Assembly: GCA_025463135.1 (NCBI GenBank) | Contig: JAOAPY010000008.1 | Span: 124,001-188,000 of the forward strand | DNA: 64,000 bases | DNA from: Acidobacteriota bacterium | GTDB taxonomy: Bacteria > Acidobacteriota > Blastocatellia > Pyrinomonadales > Pyrinomonadaceae | Reading direction: 5' to 3' | Shown: positions 42,290-51,134 of the stretch, in pieces | How positions within the stretch are numbered: the stretch's first letter is position 1 | How the letters are laid out: every line of letters begins with the position of its first letter | The notes under the pieces: model-generated | Seen by the model: the letters and a program-made list of their open reading frames with translations, nothing else | Databases searched by the model: none | Told to the model about the DNA's origin: nothing | Position numbers and translations under genes: made by a program

Positions 42290-43309
42290 ATGTCCAGTCC
42301 GGCAATTCAACAACCCACGCCGCAACTCTTTTTTCAAACCCTCAATGCTTATCAGCGCACTGAAGCCTTGAAAGCGGCGATTGAGTTGGAAGTCTTTACC
42401 GCTATCGCTGAAGACAAGGCCACTGTGGCCGAAATGGCGCGCCGGTGTGGAGCGTCCGAACGCGGCTTGCGCATCCTGTGCGACTACTTGTGCATGATGG
42501 GCTTCCTTAACAAAGATGGAGTCCGTTACAGCCTAACTCAGGATTCGGCGATCTTTCTCGACCGGCATTCGCCTGCTTATCTCGGTGGCATAACCGAGTT
42601 CCTGCTCTCTCCGGAACTAACCGCCGGGTTTAACGATCTGGCGGCAGCAGTGAGAAAAGGCGGCACGGTAATTCCCGACGACGGTACCGTAGGCCCAGAG
42701 AACCCTATCTGGGTTAAGTTCGCGCGTGCGATGGGGGCGATGATGTCAATGCCGGCACAGCTCATCGCGCAAATGGTCGATGAAAAGACCGATCGAAAAC
42801 TGAGGATTCTGGATCTCGCCGCCGGCCACGGCTTGTTTGGACTCGCCTTTGCCGCGAGAAATCCCCACGTGGAAATTGTGGCCGTCGACTGGCCCAACGT
42901 TTTGGAAGTAGCCAAAGAGAACGCCCAACGCGCCGGAGTCAGCGACCGCTACAGCACGCTGGCCGGCAGCGCATTCGAAGTTGACTTCGGCACTGGCTAT
43001 GACGTGGTGCTGCTGACCAATTTCCTGCATCACTTTGATCCTCCCACCTGCGAAACCTTGTTGCGCAAGGTCCATGCGGCACTGGCTGATGGTGGGCGCG
43101 CCGTTACGTTGGAGTTTGTGCCGAATGACGATCGTATCTCGCCACCGGAAGCAGCCGGTTTCAGTTTGATGATGCTGGGAAGCACACCAAGTGGAGACGC
43201 CTACACCTTTGCGGAACTGGATCGCATGGCCGCGAACGCGGGGTTTTCCCACAGTGAGATTCATCCGCTGCCGCCGACGATCCAACAAGTTGTCGTGTCG
43301 GAGAAGTAG
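42290..43309 (+). CDS. O-methyltransferase-type SAM methyltransferase with dimerisation domain
   Basis: In this 339-residue protein residues ~10-100 form the winged-helix dimerisation domain ([40 protein letters not shown]). The SAM-binding domain follows: [20 protein letters not shown] (motif I), [19 protein letters not shown], and [20 protein letters not shown]. The architecture is that of plant-type/acetylserotonin O-methyltransferases and of carotenoid and antibiotic methyltransferases. GAAGGAG upstream of the ATG supports the start. The substrate is unknown. Confidence 0.88.
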   Translation: MSSPAIQQPTPQLFFQTLNAYQRTEALKAAIELEVFTAIAEDKATVAEMARRCGASERGLRILCDYLCMMGFLNKDGVRYSLTQDSAIFLDRHSPAYLGGITEFLLSPELTAGFNDLAAAVRKGGTVIPDDGTVGPENPIWVKFARAMGAMMSMPAQLIAQMVDEKTDRKLRILDLAAGHGLFGLAFAARNPHVEIVAVDWPNVLEVAKENAQRAGVSDRYSTLAGSAFEVDFGTGYDVVLLTNFLHHFDPPTCETLLRKVHAALADGGRAVTLEFVPNDDRISPPEAAGFSLMMLGSTPSGDAYTFAELDRMAANAGFSHSEIHPLPPTIQQVVVSEK

Positions 43310-43329
43310 CCAGCAGGCGATGTTGAATA

Positions 43330-43349
43330 CCCCCAGCAGGAGCTGGGGG
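43330..43349. repeat. AATACCCCC hairpin after a stop codon
   Basis: CCCCCAGC and GCTGGGGG form an 8-bp stem with an AGGA loop, 20 bases after the methyltransferase stop. No T-run follows, so Rho-independent termination is uncertain. A related hairpin lies at 59436-59452, also just after a stop. Confidence 0.65.
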
Positions 43350-43622
43350 AAGATTCAGATCTCGCCTGACACCACGGCTCGCCATTGTTTCGTGAATACC
43401 CCCTGCGGATCGCCCAACAGTCGACCCATCGTGGTTACGCGATGCGCTTACTTCCTCCGGTCTTCCGCTACCGGGCAGAGCAGCCGGTTGCTTTGACTGC
43501 AGCCCATGCGAATTTTGACCTAAACCATCATCTCGTTTTCGCTGCGCATCACCGGATCGGAGTATTTGATTCGACATTGGGGCAAAGACTTACCGCTTAC
43601 CGGTGGTGGCGTCAAAGTACAA

Positions 43623-43679
43623 CAGGCTGCCAGCCTCTTGCGTTGATTGGCATTGGCCGATCCGCGGGCTGGCAGCCTG
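43623..43679. repeat. 13-bp inverted repeat CAGGCTGCCAGCC
   Basis: CAGGCTGCCAGCC (43623-43635) and GGCTGGCAGCCTG (43667-43679) are exact reverse complements, 31 bases apart. The element lies ~85 bases upstream of the amidohydrolase start. Confidence 0.8.
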
Positions 43680-43762
43680 CACTACATTTGTTGGCGCTCT
43701 TAGGTATTCTCATCTAGAATGCGCTGCGATTGCTTCCTTAACAAACCAACCCGAGGGACACC

Positions 43763-45109
43763 GTGAAAATCTACAAACTAATTTCAGTTCTCATAATGAA
43801 CGCATGTCTCAGCCTCACTGCGTTTCCGCAGCAACCCGCCGGCGGAGTCCGCCCGGCGCCACCCGAAGGAAAAGGTGTAGTCGTGCTGCGAGCGGCCCGA
43901 TTGATTGATGGTACGGGTGCGCCCGCAATCAACAACGCTGTGGTCGTCGTCAACGACAACAAGATTACCGCGGTTGGCCCGGCGGGTTCAGTCACCGTGC
44001 CCACGAATGCACGCGTAATCGATCTCGGTGATGTGACTCTGCTGCCGGGTTTCATCGACGCGCACACTCATCTGGTTGGACGCGTGCTGGGAGATCCCGA
44101 GGGCGATATGGCCGCGGTTAGAGATTACGAATCGTTCGCCGCGATTCTGAGTGTAGCTAACGCGCGTGAGACTCTAATGGCCGGCTTCACCAGCGTGCGC
44201 AATGTCGGCGCTGCCGGACGATTCGATGACATCGCTTTGCGCAAGGCGATCAACGAAGGCTGGGTACCCGGGCCGCGTATGGAAACCGCGGGGCACGCGA
44301 TTGGCATCACCGGCGGACACTGTGACGCAAACGGCTTTCGACCCGGACTGCTGCAACAGAGCGTCATGGATGGAGTGGCCGATGGACCAGAACAGATCCG
44401 CGCCGCAGTCCGCGCTCAAATCAAATACGGCGCCGACGTAATCAAGACCTGCGCCACCGGCGGCGTCCTTTCCGAAGGCGACGCGGTGGGCGCCACGCAG
44501 TACAGTTTCGAAGAGTTAAAGGCGCTGGTCGATGAAGCGAATAAACTCGATCGCAAAGTAGCCGCGCACGCGCACGGCGCCGAAGGAATCAAACTGGCCG
44601 TGCGCGCCGGCGTCGCTTCGATCGAACACGGATCTTTTCTCGATGAAGATGCCGTGGCGTTGATGAAGGCCCACGGCACTTTTCTGGTGCCGACGCTCTC
44701 TGCGGGCGAAGCGGTTGAGAGGGCGGCGAAGAACGGCGTGCTCAAGGGACTGCGTGCTGAAAAGGCCCTGGCCGCGGGCGCGGCGATGCGTCACGCCATC
44801 AAGCTCGCGGTCGCCAACAAGATTCAGATTGCCCTGGGTACCGACGCCGGTGTTATCCAGCATGGCACGAACGCGCACGAGTTTGTCTTGATGGTTGAGT
44901 GGGGTGGGATGAGTAATATGGATGCAATCAACGCGGGCACACTCAACGGGGCAAAGTTGCTTGGCTGGGACAATCACCTGGGCTCGCTGAGCGCCGGCAA
45001 GTGGGCTGACATTGTGGCGGTCAGCGGCGACCCCCTGAAGGATATTCACAACATGCAGCAGGTTACCTTTGTGATGAAGAACGGTGTTGTTTACAAACAA
45101 GCGCACTGA
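43763..45109 (+). CDS. exported amidohydrolase (Xaa-Pro dipeptidase/imidazolonepropionase-like)
   Basis: This 448-residue protein starts at GTG 43763 (GAGGG six bases upstream). The signal peptide ends near LTAFPQQP. Metal-site motifs are LPGFIDAHTHLVG, the carbamylated-Lys segment YGADVIKTCATGGV, VAAHAHGAEGIKLAVRAGVA, SIEHGSFLDEDAV and IALGTDAGVIQHGTNAHEF. The C-terminal beta-sandwich has GSLSAGKWADIVAVSGDPL. Relatives hydrolyse dipeptides or related amides, and several are periplasmic. It may be part of exported peptide use together with the M13, M28 and M48 peptidases here (inference). Confidence 0.92.
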   Translation: MKIYKLISVLIMNACLSLTAFPQQPAGGVRPAPPEGKGVVVLRAARLIDGTGAPAINNAVVVVNDNKITAVGPAGSVTVPTNARVIDLGDVTLLPGFIDAHTHLVGRVLGDPEGDMAAVRDYESFAAILSVANARETLMAGFTSVRNVGAAGRFDDIALRKAINEGWVPGPRMETAGHAIGITGGHCDANGFRPGLLQQSVMDGVADGPEQIRAAVRAQIKYGADVIKTCATGGVLSEGDAVGATQYSFEELKALVDEANKLDRKVAAHAHGAEGIKLAVRAGVASIEHGSFLDEDAVALMKAHGTFLVPTLSAGEAVERAAKNGVLKGLRAEKALAAGAAMRHAIKLAVANKIQIALGTDAGVIQHGTNAHEFVLMVEWGGMSNMDAINAGTLNGAKLLGWDNHLGSLSAGKWADIVAVSGDPLKDIHNMQQVTFVMKNGVVYKQAH

Positions 45110-45431
45110 CTAAATCGCATAATCAAGTCATGACGCGCCCGTTTTCGATGGCAAGAGTTTGGTGAGTATAGGACAGTTGGGAAGGGGACCCTGTCCCCGC
45201 TCCAAGGTGGGGTATAGTCATGCGGAATCTATGACAGTTACTCCACCAAAACTTTTGTTTTGACGGCTGGACGTCATGCAACTTGAGCGGGGACAGGGTC
45301 CCCTTCCCAACTGTCCGAGTCTCACTTGAATTCTGCTCATGAAAATGAGTTTTACACGGCCGTTAAAACAGGAAGACAACTAAATGAGTTTGGCTGCTTC
45401 TTATGAGTGATTTGCTCAATCAATTCGGACC
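45110..45431. other. 322-base intergenic region with inverted repeat
   Basis: The 32-bp inverted repeat (45171-45316) takes up nearly half. The rest, including the ~115 bases before the dehydratase ATG, shows no gene or clear regulatory motif. Confidence 0.6.
45171..45316. repeat. perfect 32-bp inverted repeat
   Basis: Arms 45171-45202 (GGACAGTTGGGAAGGGGACC and on) and 45285-45316 are exact reverse complements, spaced by 82 bases. Each arm holds the near-palindrome GGGGACCCTGTCCCC. A solitary arm is at 13238-13260. Confidence 0.9.
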
Positions 45432-46406
45432 ATGACTTTAGCGAATAAAGCACCACTGCCTGGTCTGCCCTCTCTCGCCCAAATCCATAACGCGCGCAAA
45501 GTGATCGCGGGCTCGGCAATTCGCACGCCGCTGGTCCGCTTAAACGTACATGACGCTGCGGCGGAGATCTATCTCAAGCTGGAGAACCTGCAGCCGATAG
45601 GCTCATTCAAAATCCGTGGGGCGACAAATGCCATCGATCGTCTTGACAAGGGGACCCTGGCCCGCGGAGTGCTGACCGCGTCGGCCGGTAATATGGCGCA
45701 GGGTGTCGCGTGGCGAGCGCGTGAACTCGGCGTTAACTGCACCGTCATCGCTCCTGAGAGCGCTCCGGAAACGAAGATCAAAGCCATCGAACGACTCGGA
45801 GGAAAAGTAATTAAAGTCTCCTTCGATCAATGGTGGCGGGCCTTTGAAGAGCGTGCCTTTCCCGGTGTCGAGGGCACGTTCATTCATGCGTTTGACGATC
45901 TGAATGTGATGGCCGGCAATGGAACGATCGCGCTGGAAATCCTCGAGGACCTGCCGGACGTGGATGCAGTTGTCATTCCGTGGGGAGGCGGGGGATTGAC
46001 ATGCGGCGTTGCTACCGCGCTGCGTGTTTTGCGACCACAGTGCAAAATCTTTGCGGCCGAAGTAGCAACGGCGGCCCCTCTGGCCCCTTCACTGGCGGCC
46101 GGAACGCCGCAGGTGATCGATTACAAGGCCTCATTTGTAGACGGCATCGGCGGCAAAAGTGTTTTTCCGCGGATGCTCGAACGCGCGCAGCAGTTGATTG
46201 ACGGCTCGCTGGTTTCAGAGTTGAAAGCAGTAAAGAACGCTTTGCGGTTAATGGCTGAACGCAATCGCGTGATCGCCGAAGGCGCGGGTGCTTGTCCCGT
46301 TGCCGCCGCCCTGGACGGACAAGCGGGCGCGGGAAAAGTGGTGTGTGTTGTGTCGGGCGGGAATATTGATTTCGCGAAACTCTGCGCGATACTTACGGCA
46401 GTGTGA
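45432..46406 (+). CDS. threonine/serine dehydratase-family PLP enzyme
   Basis: This 324-residue fold-type II PLP enzyme has the Schiff-base Lys in QPIGSFKIRGATNAID, SAGNMAQGVAWRARELGVNC, the phosphate-binding loop IPWGGGGLTCGVATAL, and VVSGGNIDF near the end with the typical GGN. There is no C-terminal ACT domain, as in catabolic threonine dehydratase or serine racemase. It would deaminate threonine/serine to the 2-oxo acid. It stands alone after a repeat-bearing gap. Confidence 0.9.
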   Translation: MTLANKAPLPGLPSLAQIHNARKVIAGSAIRTPLVRLNVHDAAAEIYLKLENLQPIGSFKIRGATNAIDRLDKGTLARGVLTASAGNMAQGVAWRARELGVNCTVIAPESAPETKIKAIERLGGKVIKVSFDQWWRAFEERAFPGVEGTFIHAFDDLNVMAGNGTIALEILEDLPDVDAVVIPWGGGGLTCGVATALRVLRPQCKIFAAEVATAAPLAPSLAAGTPQVIDYKASFVDGIGGKSVFPRMLERAQQLIDGSLVSELKAVKNALRLMAERNRVIAEGAGACPVAAALDGQAGAGKVVCVVSGGNIDFAKLCAILTAV

Positions 46407-46493
46407 TTTGATAGACCAATTCCAATTCTTGAGAACTCTCTCTTGCGAATATGCACAGGCGTACATACACAATGACGGCAATATGAAGAGACT

Positions 46494-46724
46494 GTGAAAA
46501 AGCAATACGACTTCAGCAAAGGCAAGCGAGGAGTTGTCGTTGCCCCAGCGAAGGCCAAGACGCGGATCACAATCCGCCTGGACCAAGAGATTCTGGATTG
46601 GTTTCGTGGCGAAGTGCACAATGCTGGAGGGGGCAACTATCAAACGCTAATCAATAAGGCATTGCGTGAGTATGTCAGCCAACAACGCGAATCCATTGAA
46701 GAAGAAGTGAAGCGGATCGCTTGA
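46494..46724 (+). CDS. BrnA-like antitoxin, no adjacent BrnT
   Basis: This 76-residue protein starts at GTG 46494. YDFSKGKRGVVVAP is the BrnA N-terminal signature, followed by ribbon-helix-helix TRITIRLDQEILDWFRGEV and GNYQTLINKALREYVSQQ. BrnA normally neutralises and, with BrnT, represses. Here the 87 bases before it carry no BrnT gene, and the next gene is a divergent-family PIN toxin on the other strand. It may be an orphan antitoxin or a free regulator. Confidence 0.8.
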   Translation: MKKQYDFSKGKRGVVVAPAKAKTRITIRLDQEILDWFRGEVHNAGGGNYQTLINKALREYVSQQRESIEEEVKRIA

Positions 46725-46775
46725 TAGCGGCAATAGGCGGCAATCTTAAATGCCACGCTTCCGTTCGTTGTACCG

Positions 46776-47201
46776 TTAAGAAGGTATCACGAGGAATGGA
46801 TTCACTACCTGGACTCCGTCGTAGTCCTGTCCGTGGCTCAGGTCTTCGCTGTAGAGAACATCGCAGCCGAGCCGTCGTGCCGCGGCAATGATGGCTGCAT
46901 CCCAATAGGAAAGCCGGTACCGAACCCTGATCTCAATGGCGTTTAGAACCAACTCTCGATCGATTGGCAAAACAGGGAACGGGCTTAACCGTTCCAGAAT
47001 CTTCAGCGCTTCGTCATGCGTGATGGTCAGCCGCTCTTTACGCACCGCCGCATAGTAAAACTCCTGCATTACTTGCGCCGAGAAACCAATATCAGCTTGC
47101 GCCAGCACTTGCCGAGCGACAGCCTTCTTGCCCAGGTCCTCAGGGGATCCTGATGCAGCGTAGAGCAAGACGTTAGTGTCGATGAAGTATTGGGCGGTCA
47201 T
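46776..47201 (-). CDS. PIN-domain toxin, VapC-like
   Basis: In this 141-residue protein the PIN acidic residues are D8 in YFIDTNVLLYAA, E47 in VMQEFYYA, D101 in RLSYWDAAII and E119/D120 in LYSEDLSHG. The length is normal for VapC. Its 5' end overlaps the antitoxin gene by 29 bases. It is predicted to cleave RNA when released. It is not closely similar to the PIN toxin at 1195-1605. Confidence 0.88.
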   Translation of the reverse strand: MTAQYFIDTNVLLYAASGSPEDLGKKAVARQVLAQADIGFSAQVMQEFYYAAVRKERLTITHDEALKILERLSPFPVLPIDRELVLNAIEIRVRYRLSYWDAAIIAAARRLGCDVLYSEDLSHGQDYDGVQVVNPFLVIPS

Positions 47202-47421
47202 GGAGTTCTTGACGATTGAGAGGGCCGACAGGTTCGGTGTTGCGTCCTTTGTCCAGAGCTGAGAAGAGGTTATTGATGTCGTCAGAGTTAGGCTGAGCCT
47301 CGTTGGTCACCGACTCGACTAACTCTTCAACCAGGACGCTTAGCGAGATCTTTCGGGCGTTTGCAATGCCTTCGGCGCGCCGATAAGTGTCATCATCAAT
47401 TTTTACAATTATCTCTTTCAT
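47173..47421 (-). CDS. antitoxin of the adjacent PIN toxin
   Basis: This 82-residue protein starts with MKEIIVKIDDDTYRRAEGIA NARKISLSVLVEELVESV, a ribbon-helix-helix-type antitoxin N-terminus. The C-terminal part (~50-82) would wrap the toxin. The ATG at 47421 is preferred to a longer frame from 47445. A 29-base overlap with the toxin gene links translation. It should repress the pair's own promoter, as is usual for the family. Confidence 0.8.
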   Translation of the reverse strand: MKEIIVKIDDDTYRRAEGIANARKISLSVLVEELVESVTNEAQPNSDDINNLFSALDKGRNTEPVGPLNRQELHDRPILHRH

Positions 47422-47983
47422 GGTTTCGGTTCCATCTTTAATCAATCGTCGGTCCGGCCGCTATCGCGTAGAGGAAGACAGTTCGGTTGTATCGGTTGAC
47501 ATGATTACCTCCAGGGGCATTCTACCACGCGGGGCCAAGCCTGCTCTTACGCTAAGAAATGTGTCTTCGGATCCATTTTCCAGTTGCCACTAACCCGCCC
47601 GCTTTGGCTAAGGTACGTCTCAGCAGTAGTCGATTTCACCTACATTGTAATGCTGCAATGTACGGGAAATCCACCACAGAGTTCTTAGCCGCAAAGATAC
47701 CGCCTGTTCATTGAAAAACTCGAGGAGCGCGGGTAAGCTTCATCCCTGAGTTTCAAACGAAGTCATCGCAGAGCTTCCCGGTCTTACTTTTGAGGAACGT
47801 CAGATTCTGCTTCGCCGAGTGCTCGAACTCGATGATCCGCCTCTCTCGGCAGCCGATGAGGAGTTGGTTGCGGCGCGCTTGGCTTGGCATCACGCCGATC
47901 CGATTTCCTCTCTGCCGTTGGATGAACTCAAGGGTCGCTTGCGGTCTCGATCGAAATCATGAGATGGGAAGTCGTGTTCCCCC
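47422..47983. other. 562-base region without an intact gene
   Basis: The stretch 47446-47745 shows no supported gene. A short coding-like tail (RYRLFIEKLEERG, ending at 47735) may be a remnant. The decayed antitoxin/toxin module at 47750-47980 follows. Confidence 0.55.
47750..47980 (+). pseudogene. decayed toxin-antitoxin addiction module
   Basis: Frame 47750-47962 reads VIAELPGLTFEERQILLRRV, LELDDPPLSAADEELVAAR, HHADPISSLPLDELKGRL and a basic end. This resembles small addiction-module antitoxins, but there is no start codon after the in-frame stop at 47747. Its TGA overlaps an ATG (47959) that would start MRWEVVF, like a RelE/ParE-type partner, but that frame soon becomes unrelated and stops. 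I read it as an antitoxin without a start joined to a toxin cut after ~7 codons. Confidence 0.6.
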
Positions 47984-48538
47984 TTAGAGTTTTCGTCCAG
48001 AAGCAGACTCTTTGATCAATTTTTCCAGGCGTTTCAATCTCGTCTCTTCCTGTTTGGCGCTGACGACCCACCAGCTCATCTGCTTGCGGTAGCCGGCGGG
48101 TTGCGATTCGAAAAATTTCCACGCCGCTTTGTTCTTCTTTAGTCGGCTGAGATAGGGCTCGGGTAGCTCGGCGCTCCGCTGTTCGTAGGAGTAGATGCCG
48201 GACTTGTTCTCGCGTCGCGCTGCGAACGCGGCCAGACCGGCGGGTTGCATCAGGTCCTGCTCGATCAATTCCTGCGCGAGCTTGATGTTCACCGAACTCC
48301 AGATGCTGGTCCGTTTTCGGGGAGTGAACCGGATAGTGTAACTGTCTTGGTCGACGCTTCTGCGAATGCCGTCGATCCAACCAAAGCAGAGTGCCTGGGC
48401 TACGGACTCAGGCCAGGTGATGCTCAGTTTCCCTGAATCTTTTTTGTAAAAGCCGACCTGCAACTCTGTTTCGGTTTTGTGGTGTTTCGCAAACCACTTG
48501 CGCAGATCCGCCGGCGTGGGGAAGTAAGTGATCTTCAT
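47984..48538 (-). CDS. YdeI/OmpD-associated (bacteriocin-protection) family protein
   Basis: This 184-residue protein shows the family features: FPTPADLRKWFAKHHKTETE at the N-terminus, LSITWPESVAQALCFGWIDG with the conserved CFGWIDG, FTPRKRTSIWSSVNIKLAQE, and a final LKKNKAAWKFFESQPAGYRK helix pair. The family is widespread and named from an E. coli stress-linked protein; the biochemical role is not settled. The ATG at 48538 is chosen over a TTG at 48571 because it begins at the family N-terminus. Confidence 0.88.
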   Translation of the reverse strand: MKITYFPTPADLRKWFAKHHKTETELQVGFYKKDSGKLSITWPESVAQALCFGWIDGIRRSVDQDSYTIRFTPRKRTSIWSSVNIKLAQELIEQDLMQPAGLAAFAARRENKSGIYSYEQRSAELPEPYLSRLKKNKAAWKFFESQPAGYRKQMSWWVVSAKQEETRLKRLEKLIKESASGRKL

Positions 48539-48577
48539 AGCGAGTGAATTCCAACCTACGTTAGGAGCCAATAACGC

Positions 48578-50110
48578 TCAAGCAAGTCCTTCTTCCTCCG
48601 CACTTCCAATCGCATCCACTTCACTCCAGATCAGGACGTGCTTAGTCTCCTTCAGCAACAATGAACCGACTACGAACGTCAGACCCGCGACGATGATCGG
48701 ATAGTACAAGCCGGCATAGATGTTTCCCGTTTGCGCGATGACCGCGAGGCCAATCAACGGCAGCAAGCCGCCGAAGACACCATTGCCGATATGATAAGGC
48801 AGTGAGAGCGACGTGTATCTGATCTTCGCCGGAAAGGCCTCGACGAGGTAAGCGGCGATTGGTCCATAGACCATCGTCACAAAAATAACCTGGATGAAAA
48901 CCAGAAGGATTAGTTTCCACGCAATCGCGTTACTGAGAAACGCGCTGAAGTCTGTATAGCTCAGAACCTCGGCTGCTGGTTTCAGCGCGCCATTTACCAT
49001 TGTCTGCGGCGTAAGGCTGATCGCACCGGTGATCGAATTTCGCTGCGACACAGCAGTAACGACTCCCGAACCGGCGGCCATCTGCATAGCCCGATAGATC
49101 GGAAGGTAAGAAAGCGTGGCCAGTAAACATCCCAGCATCATGATCCACTTGCGCCCGATCCGGTCCGAAAGCGCGCCGAAGAGTACAAAGAACGGCATAC
49201 CCAGCAACAGCGCGATGGCCACAATGTAGTTCGCCGATCGGCCATTCACCCTCAAGATCGTTTGCAGGTAAAACAACGCATAGAATTGTCCGGTGTACCA
49301 AACGACGCCCTGACCCGCAGTGGCGCCGAACAGCGAAATCAACACGCGCTTTAGATTCACCCATTGCGTGAAGGCTTCCTTGAGCGGCTGGGCCGAAGAC
49401 ATGCCGGCGCTCTTGAGCTGTCGAAAAATCGGAGACTCTTTCATGCGCAATCTGATGTATAGCGAGATACCGACGAGGAAGATCGAGATGATGAATGGGA
49501 TGCGCCAGCCCCAGGCGCTGAAGGTTTCTCTGCTCATCGCGTTCTGCACGAAGAGGACCACGACCAGCGAGACGAACAGACCCAGCGTCGCAGTAATCTG
49601 GATGAAGCTGGTATAGAAGCCGCGTCTCTGATCAGGTACATGTTCCGCCACGTAAACGGCGGCGCCGCCGTATTCTCCACCCAGCGCCAGTCCCTGCAGT
49701 ATGCGGATCAGCAAAAGTATTATCGGGGCCGCCAGCCCGATAGTGGCGTAAGTCGGCAGGAAACCAATCGACGCGGTGGCTCCACCCATAATGAGTAGCG
49801 TGACCAGAAAGGCGTATTTGCGTCCGACCAAATCGCCAATGCGCCCAAAGAAAAGCGCGCCGAACGGACGGACCACAAAACCCACGGCGAAAGTGGAAAG
49901 ATAGGCGATTAGCGCCAGCGTGTTATTGCCGCTCGGATAGAAGAGCGGCGAAATTACTATGGCCAGGCTGCCGAAGATGTAAAAGTCGTACCACTCGATC
50001 ATCGTGCCGACAGCCGAAGCGGCGATCACCTGCCAGATCTGGTAACCGTGAACCGCGTCCGCCCCGGCACGGCCCGCGGCGCTGGTGGGGGCCGAATGTT
50101 TTTCCTTCAA
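48578..50110 (-). CDS. MFS transporter, metabolite:H+ symporter (MHS) type
   Basis: This ~510-residue protein has twelve predicted membrane helices. The MHS signature is clear: IEWYDFYIFGSLAIVISPLF in helix 1, GRIGDLVGRKYAFLVTLLIM in loop 2-3, and LALGGEYGGAAVYVAEHVP in helix 5. ShiA/ProP/KgtP relatives carry organic acids or osmolytes with H+. The substrate is unknown. The TTG at 50110 (GGGAG eight bases upstream) is the likely start; the frame extends to another TTG at 50131. An extra loop of ~50 residues (VTAVSQRNSITGAISLTPQT) between later helices is longer than usual. Confidence 0.9.
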   Translation of the reverse strand: MKEKHSAPTSAAGRAGADAVHGYQIWQVIAASAVGTMIEWYDFYIFGSLAIVISPLFYPSGNNTLALIAYLSTFAVGFVVRPFGALFFGRIGDLVGRKYAFLVTLLIMGGATASIGFLPTYATIGLAAPIILLLIRILQGLALGGEYGGAAVYVAEHVPDQRRGFYTSFIQITATLGLFVSLVVVLFVQNAMSRETFSAWGWRIPFIISIFLVGISLYIRLRMKESPIFRQLKSAGMSSAQPLKEAFTQWVNLKRVLISLFGATAGQGVVWYTGQFYALFYLQTILRVNGRSANYIVAIALLLGMPFFVLFGALSDRIGRKWIMMLGCLLATLSYLPIYRAMQMAAGSGVVTAVSQRNSITGAISLTPQTMVNGALKPAAEVLSYTDFSAFLSNAIAWKLILLVFIQVIFVTMVYGPIAAYLVEAFPAKIRYTSLSLPYHIGNGVFGGLLPLIGLAVIAQTGNIYAGLYYPIIVAGLTFVVGSLLLKETKHVLIWSEVDAIGSAEEEGLA

Positions 50111-50168
50111 TATGGCACTCCCTTTTTGCAACAGAACCGGATCCCTTTATCGGCGACGGCCAGTCATT

Positions 50169-51134
50169 TCATACAAAACTACCCAGCGTCTCAGCACATA
50201 AGATCGATTGCTCCCAACCCTCGCCAGAGTCTTCAAGACACCACCAGGCAGACAGCACTGCCTGCGCGAAAGCCCAGGCTGCCATTCTGTCTCGATCAAA
50301 ACCCAGGACTTCGCCGAGGATCTTGAATCTTCGTTCAACCGCGGCAACAGCTGTTGCCGGCGAGCCAAAGAGTTCAATCGGATTACGCATGAAAGCTCCC
50401 ACCTCATAACACGGTTCGCCTACGACCCCTTTAGGATCAATGGCCAGCCAGCGCTGCCGATCTGAACGGAGGATGTTCTCATGGTGAAGATCTCCATGCA
50501 GGACAACATTAGCCGATGAAGACTCCAGGAGCTGGGTCGATAAATCTTCGGCCCTTGAAACAAGACTTTCCGGCAGTGGACCGGTGCCGCCGGCGAACTT
50601 CTCTCGCAAGCGACCAAAACCCGAGAACCACTTTGCGGTACTCGGGAAAGAATGATTAATGGGAGCAGGCAGGCAGAGCGATCGCATGATCTCGGCCGCG
50701 ATCTCAGTCGCAACTGAATCATCAGTTTCGCTGGTTAGCGGAACGCCCGGAAGTATTCGCTCAATCAGCAGCACTCCCTTCTCGGGCTGCGCGTCAATCA
50801 GCCGCGCCATTCCTTTTCCGTCATAGAGGCGAAGAGCGGCAATCTCAGTATGCAATTCCTGATTTTCCGGGATGCCGATCTTAAGAACTATCTGCGTACC
50901 GCCAGCCAGCCTTCCGGGCACTACATAGTTGAAGCTGAGATTGTCAAAGGGATCAAACAGCTCAAGGTTCCATCGGGCTATGCTTTCAGCTTCAATCTGC
51001 GGCAGGTCGCGCAAAAGGCTCTCACCGGCGGCGCCGAAGGTGGAACGCACCGTCTCAACGAACTTATTCGGCAAGGCGTTTTGAACTCTCGACATTGGAT
51101 TTTCGCGCTCCGGGAACGCGGGCTTGCCAGTCAT
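50169..51134 (-). CDS. aminoglycoside/hydroxyurea phosphotransferase-family kinase
   Basis: This 321-residue protein-kinase-like fold matches the APH(6)/hydroxyurea kinase family: VLKIGIPENQELHTEIAALR (nucleotide-binding Lys region), GVLLIERILPGVPL, the catalytic loop NVVLHGDLHHENILRSD and the metal Asp in WLAIDPKGVVGEPCYEVGAF. Members phosphorylate streptomycin or hydroxyurea; chromosomal homologues often have other roles. The ATG at 51134 abuts the M28 peptidase stop; the Met at codon 14 (51095) is also possible. Resistance is not shown by sequence alone. Confidence 0.88.
   Translation of the reverse strand: MTGKPAFPERENPMSRVQNALPNKFVETVRSTFGAAGESLLRDLPQIEAESIARWNLELFDPFDNLSFNYVVPGRLAGGTQIVLKIGIPENQELHTEIAALRLYDGKGMARLIDAQPEKGVLLIERILPGVPLTSETDDSVATEIAAEIMRSLCLPAPINHSFPSTAKWFSGFGRLREKFAGGTGPLPESLVSRAEDLSTQLLESSSANVVLHGDLHHENILRSDRQRWLAIDPKGVVGEPCYEVGAFMRNPIELFGSPATAVAAVERRFKILGEVLGFDRDRMAAWAFAQAVLSAWWCLEDSGEGWEQSILCAETLGSFV

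Larger units (their letters stand above)
43310..43762. other. 453-base intergenic region, no supported gene
   Basis: It has open frames on both strands, but none has a family signature or ribosome site. It contains the hairpin at 43330-43349, a half-similar GAATACCCCCTGCGGATCG near 43390, and the inverted repeat at 43623-43679. Confidence 0.6.

Noticed and set aside
43161-43717. Open frames on both strands after the methyltransferase gene
   Set aside because: They overlap each other and the methyltransferase, lack ribosome sites and family motifs, and cross hairpin repeats.
50169-51134. Phosphotransferase as an antibiotic-resistance gene
   Set aside because: The family match is good, but chromosomal homologues are widespread and there is no mobile context; only the family is reported.
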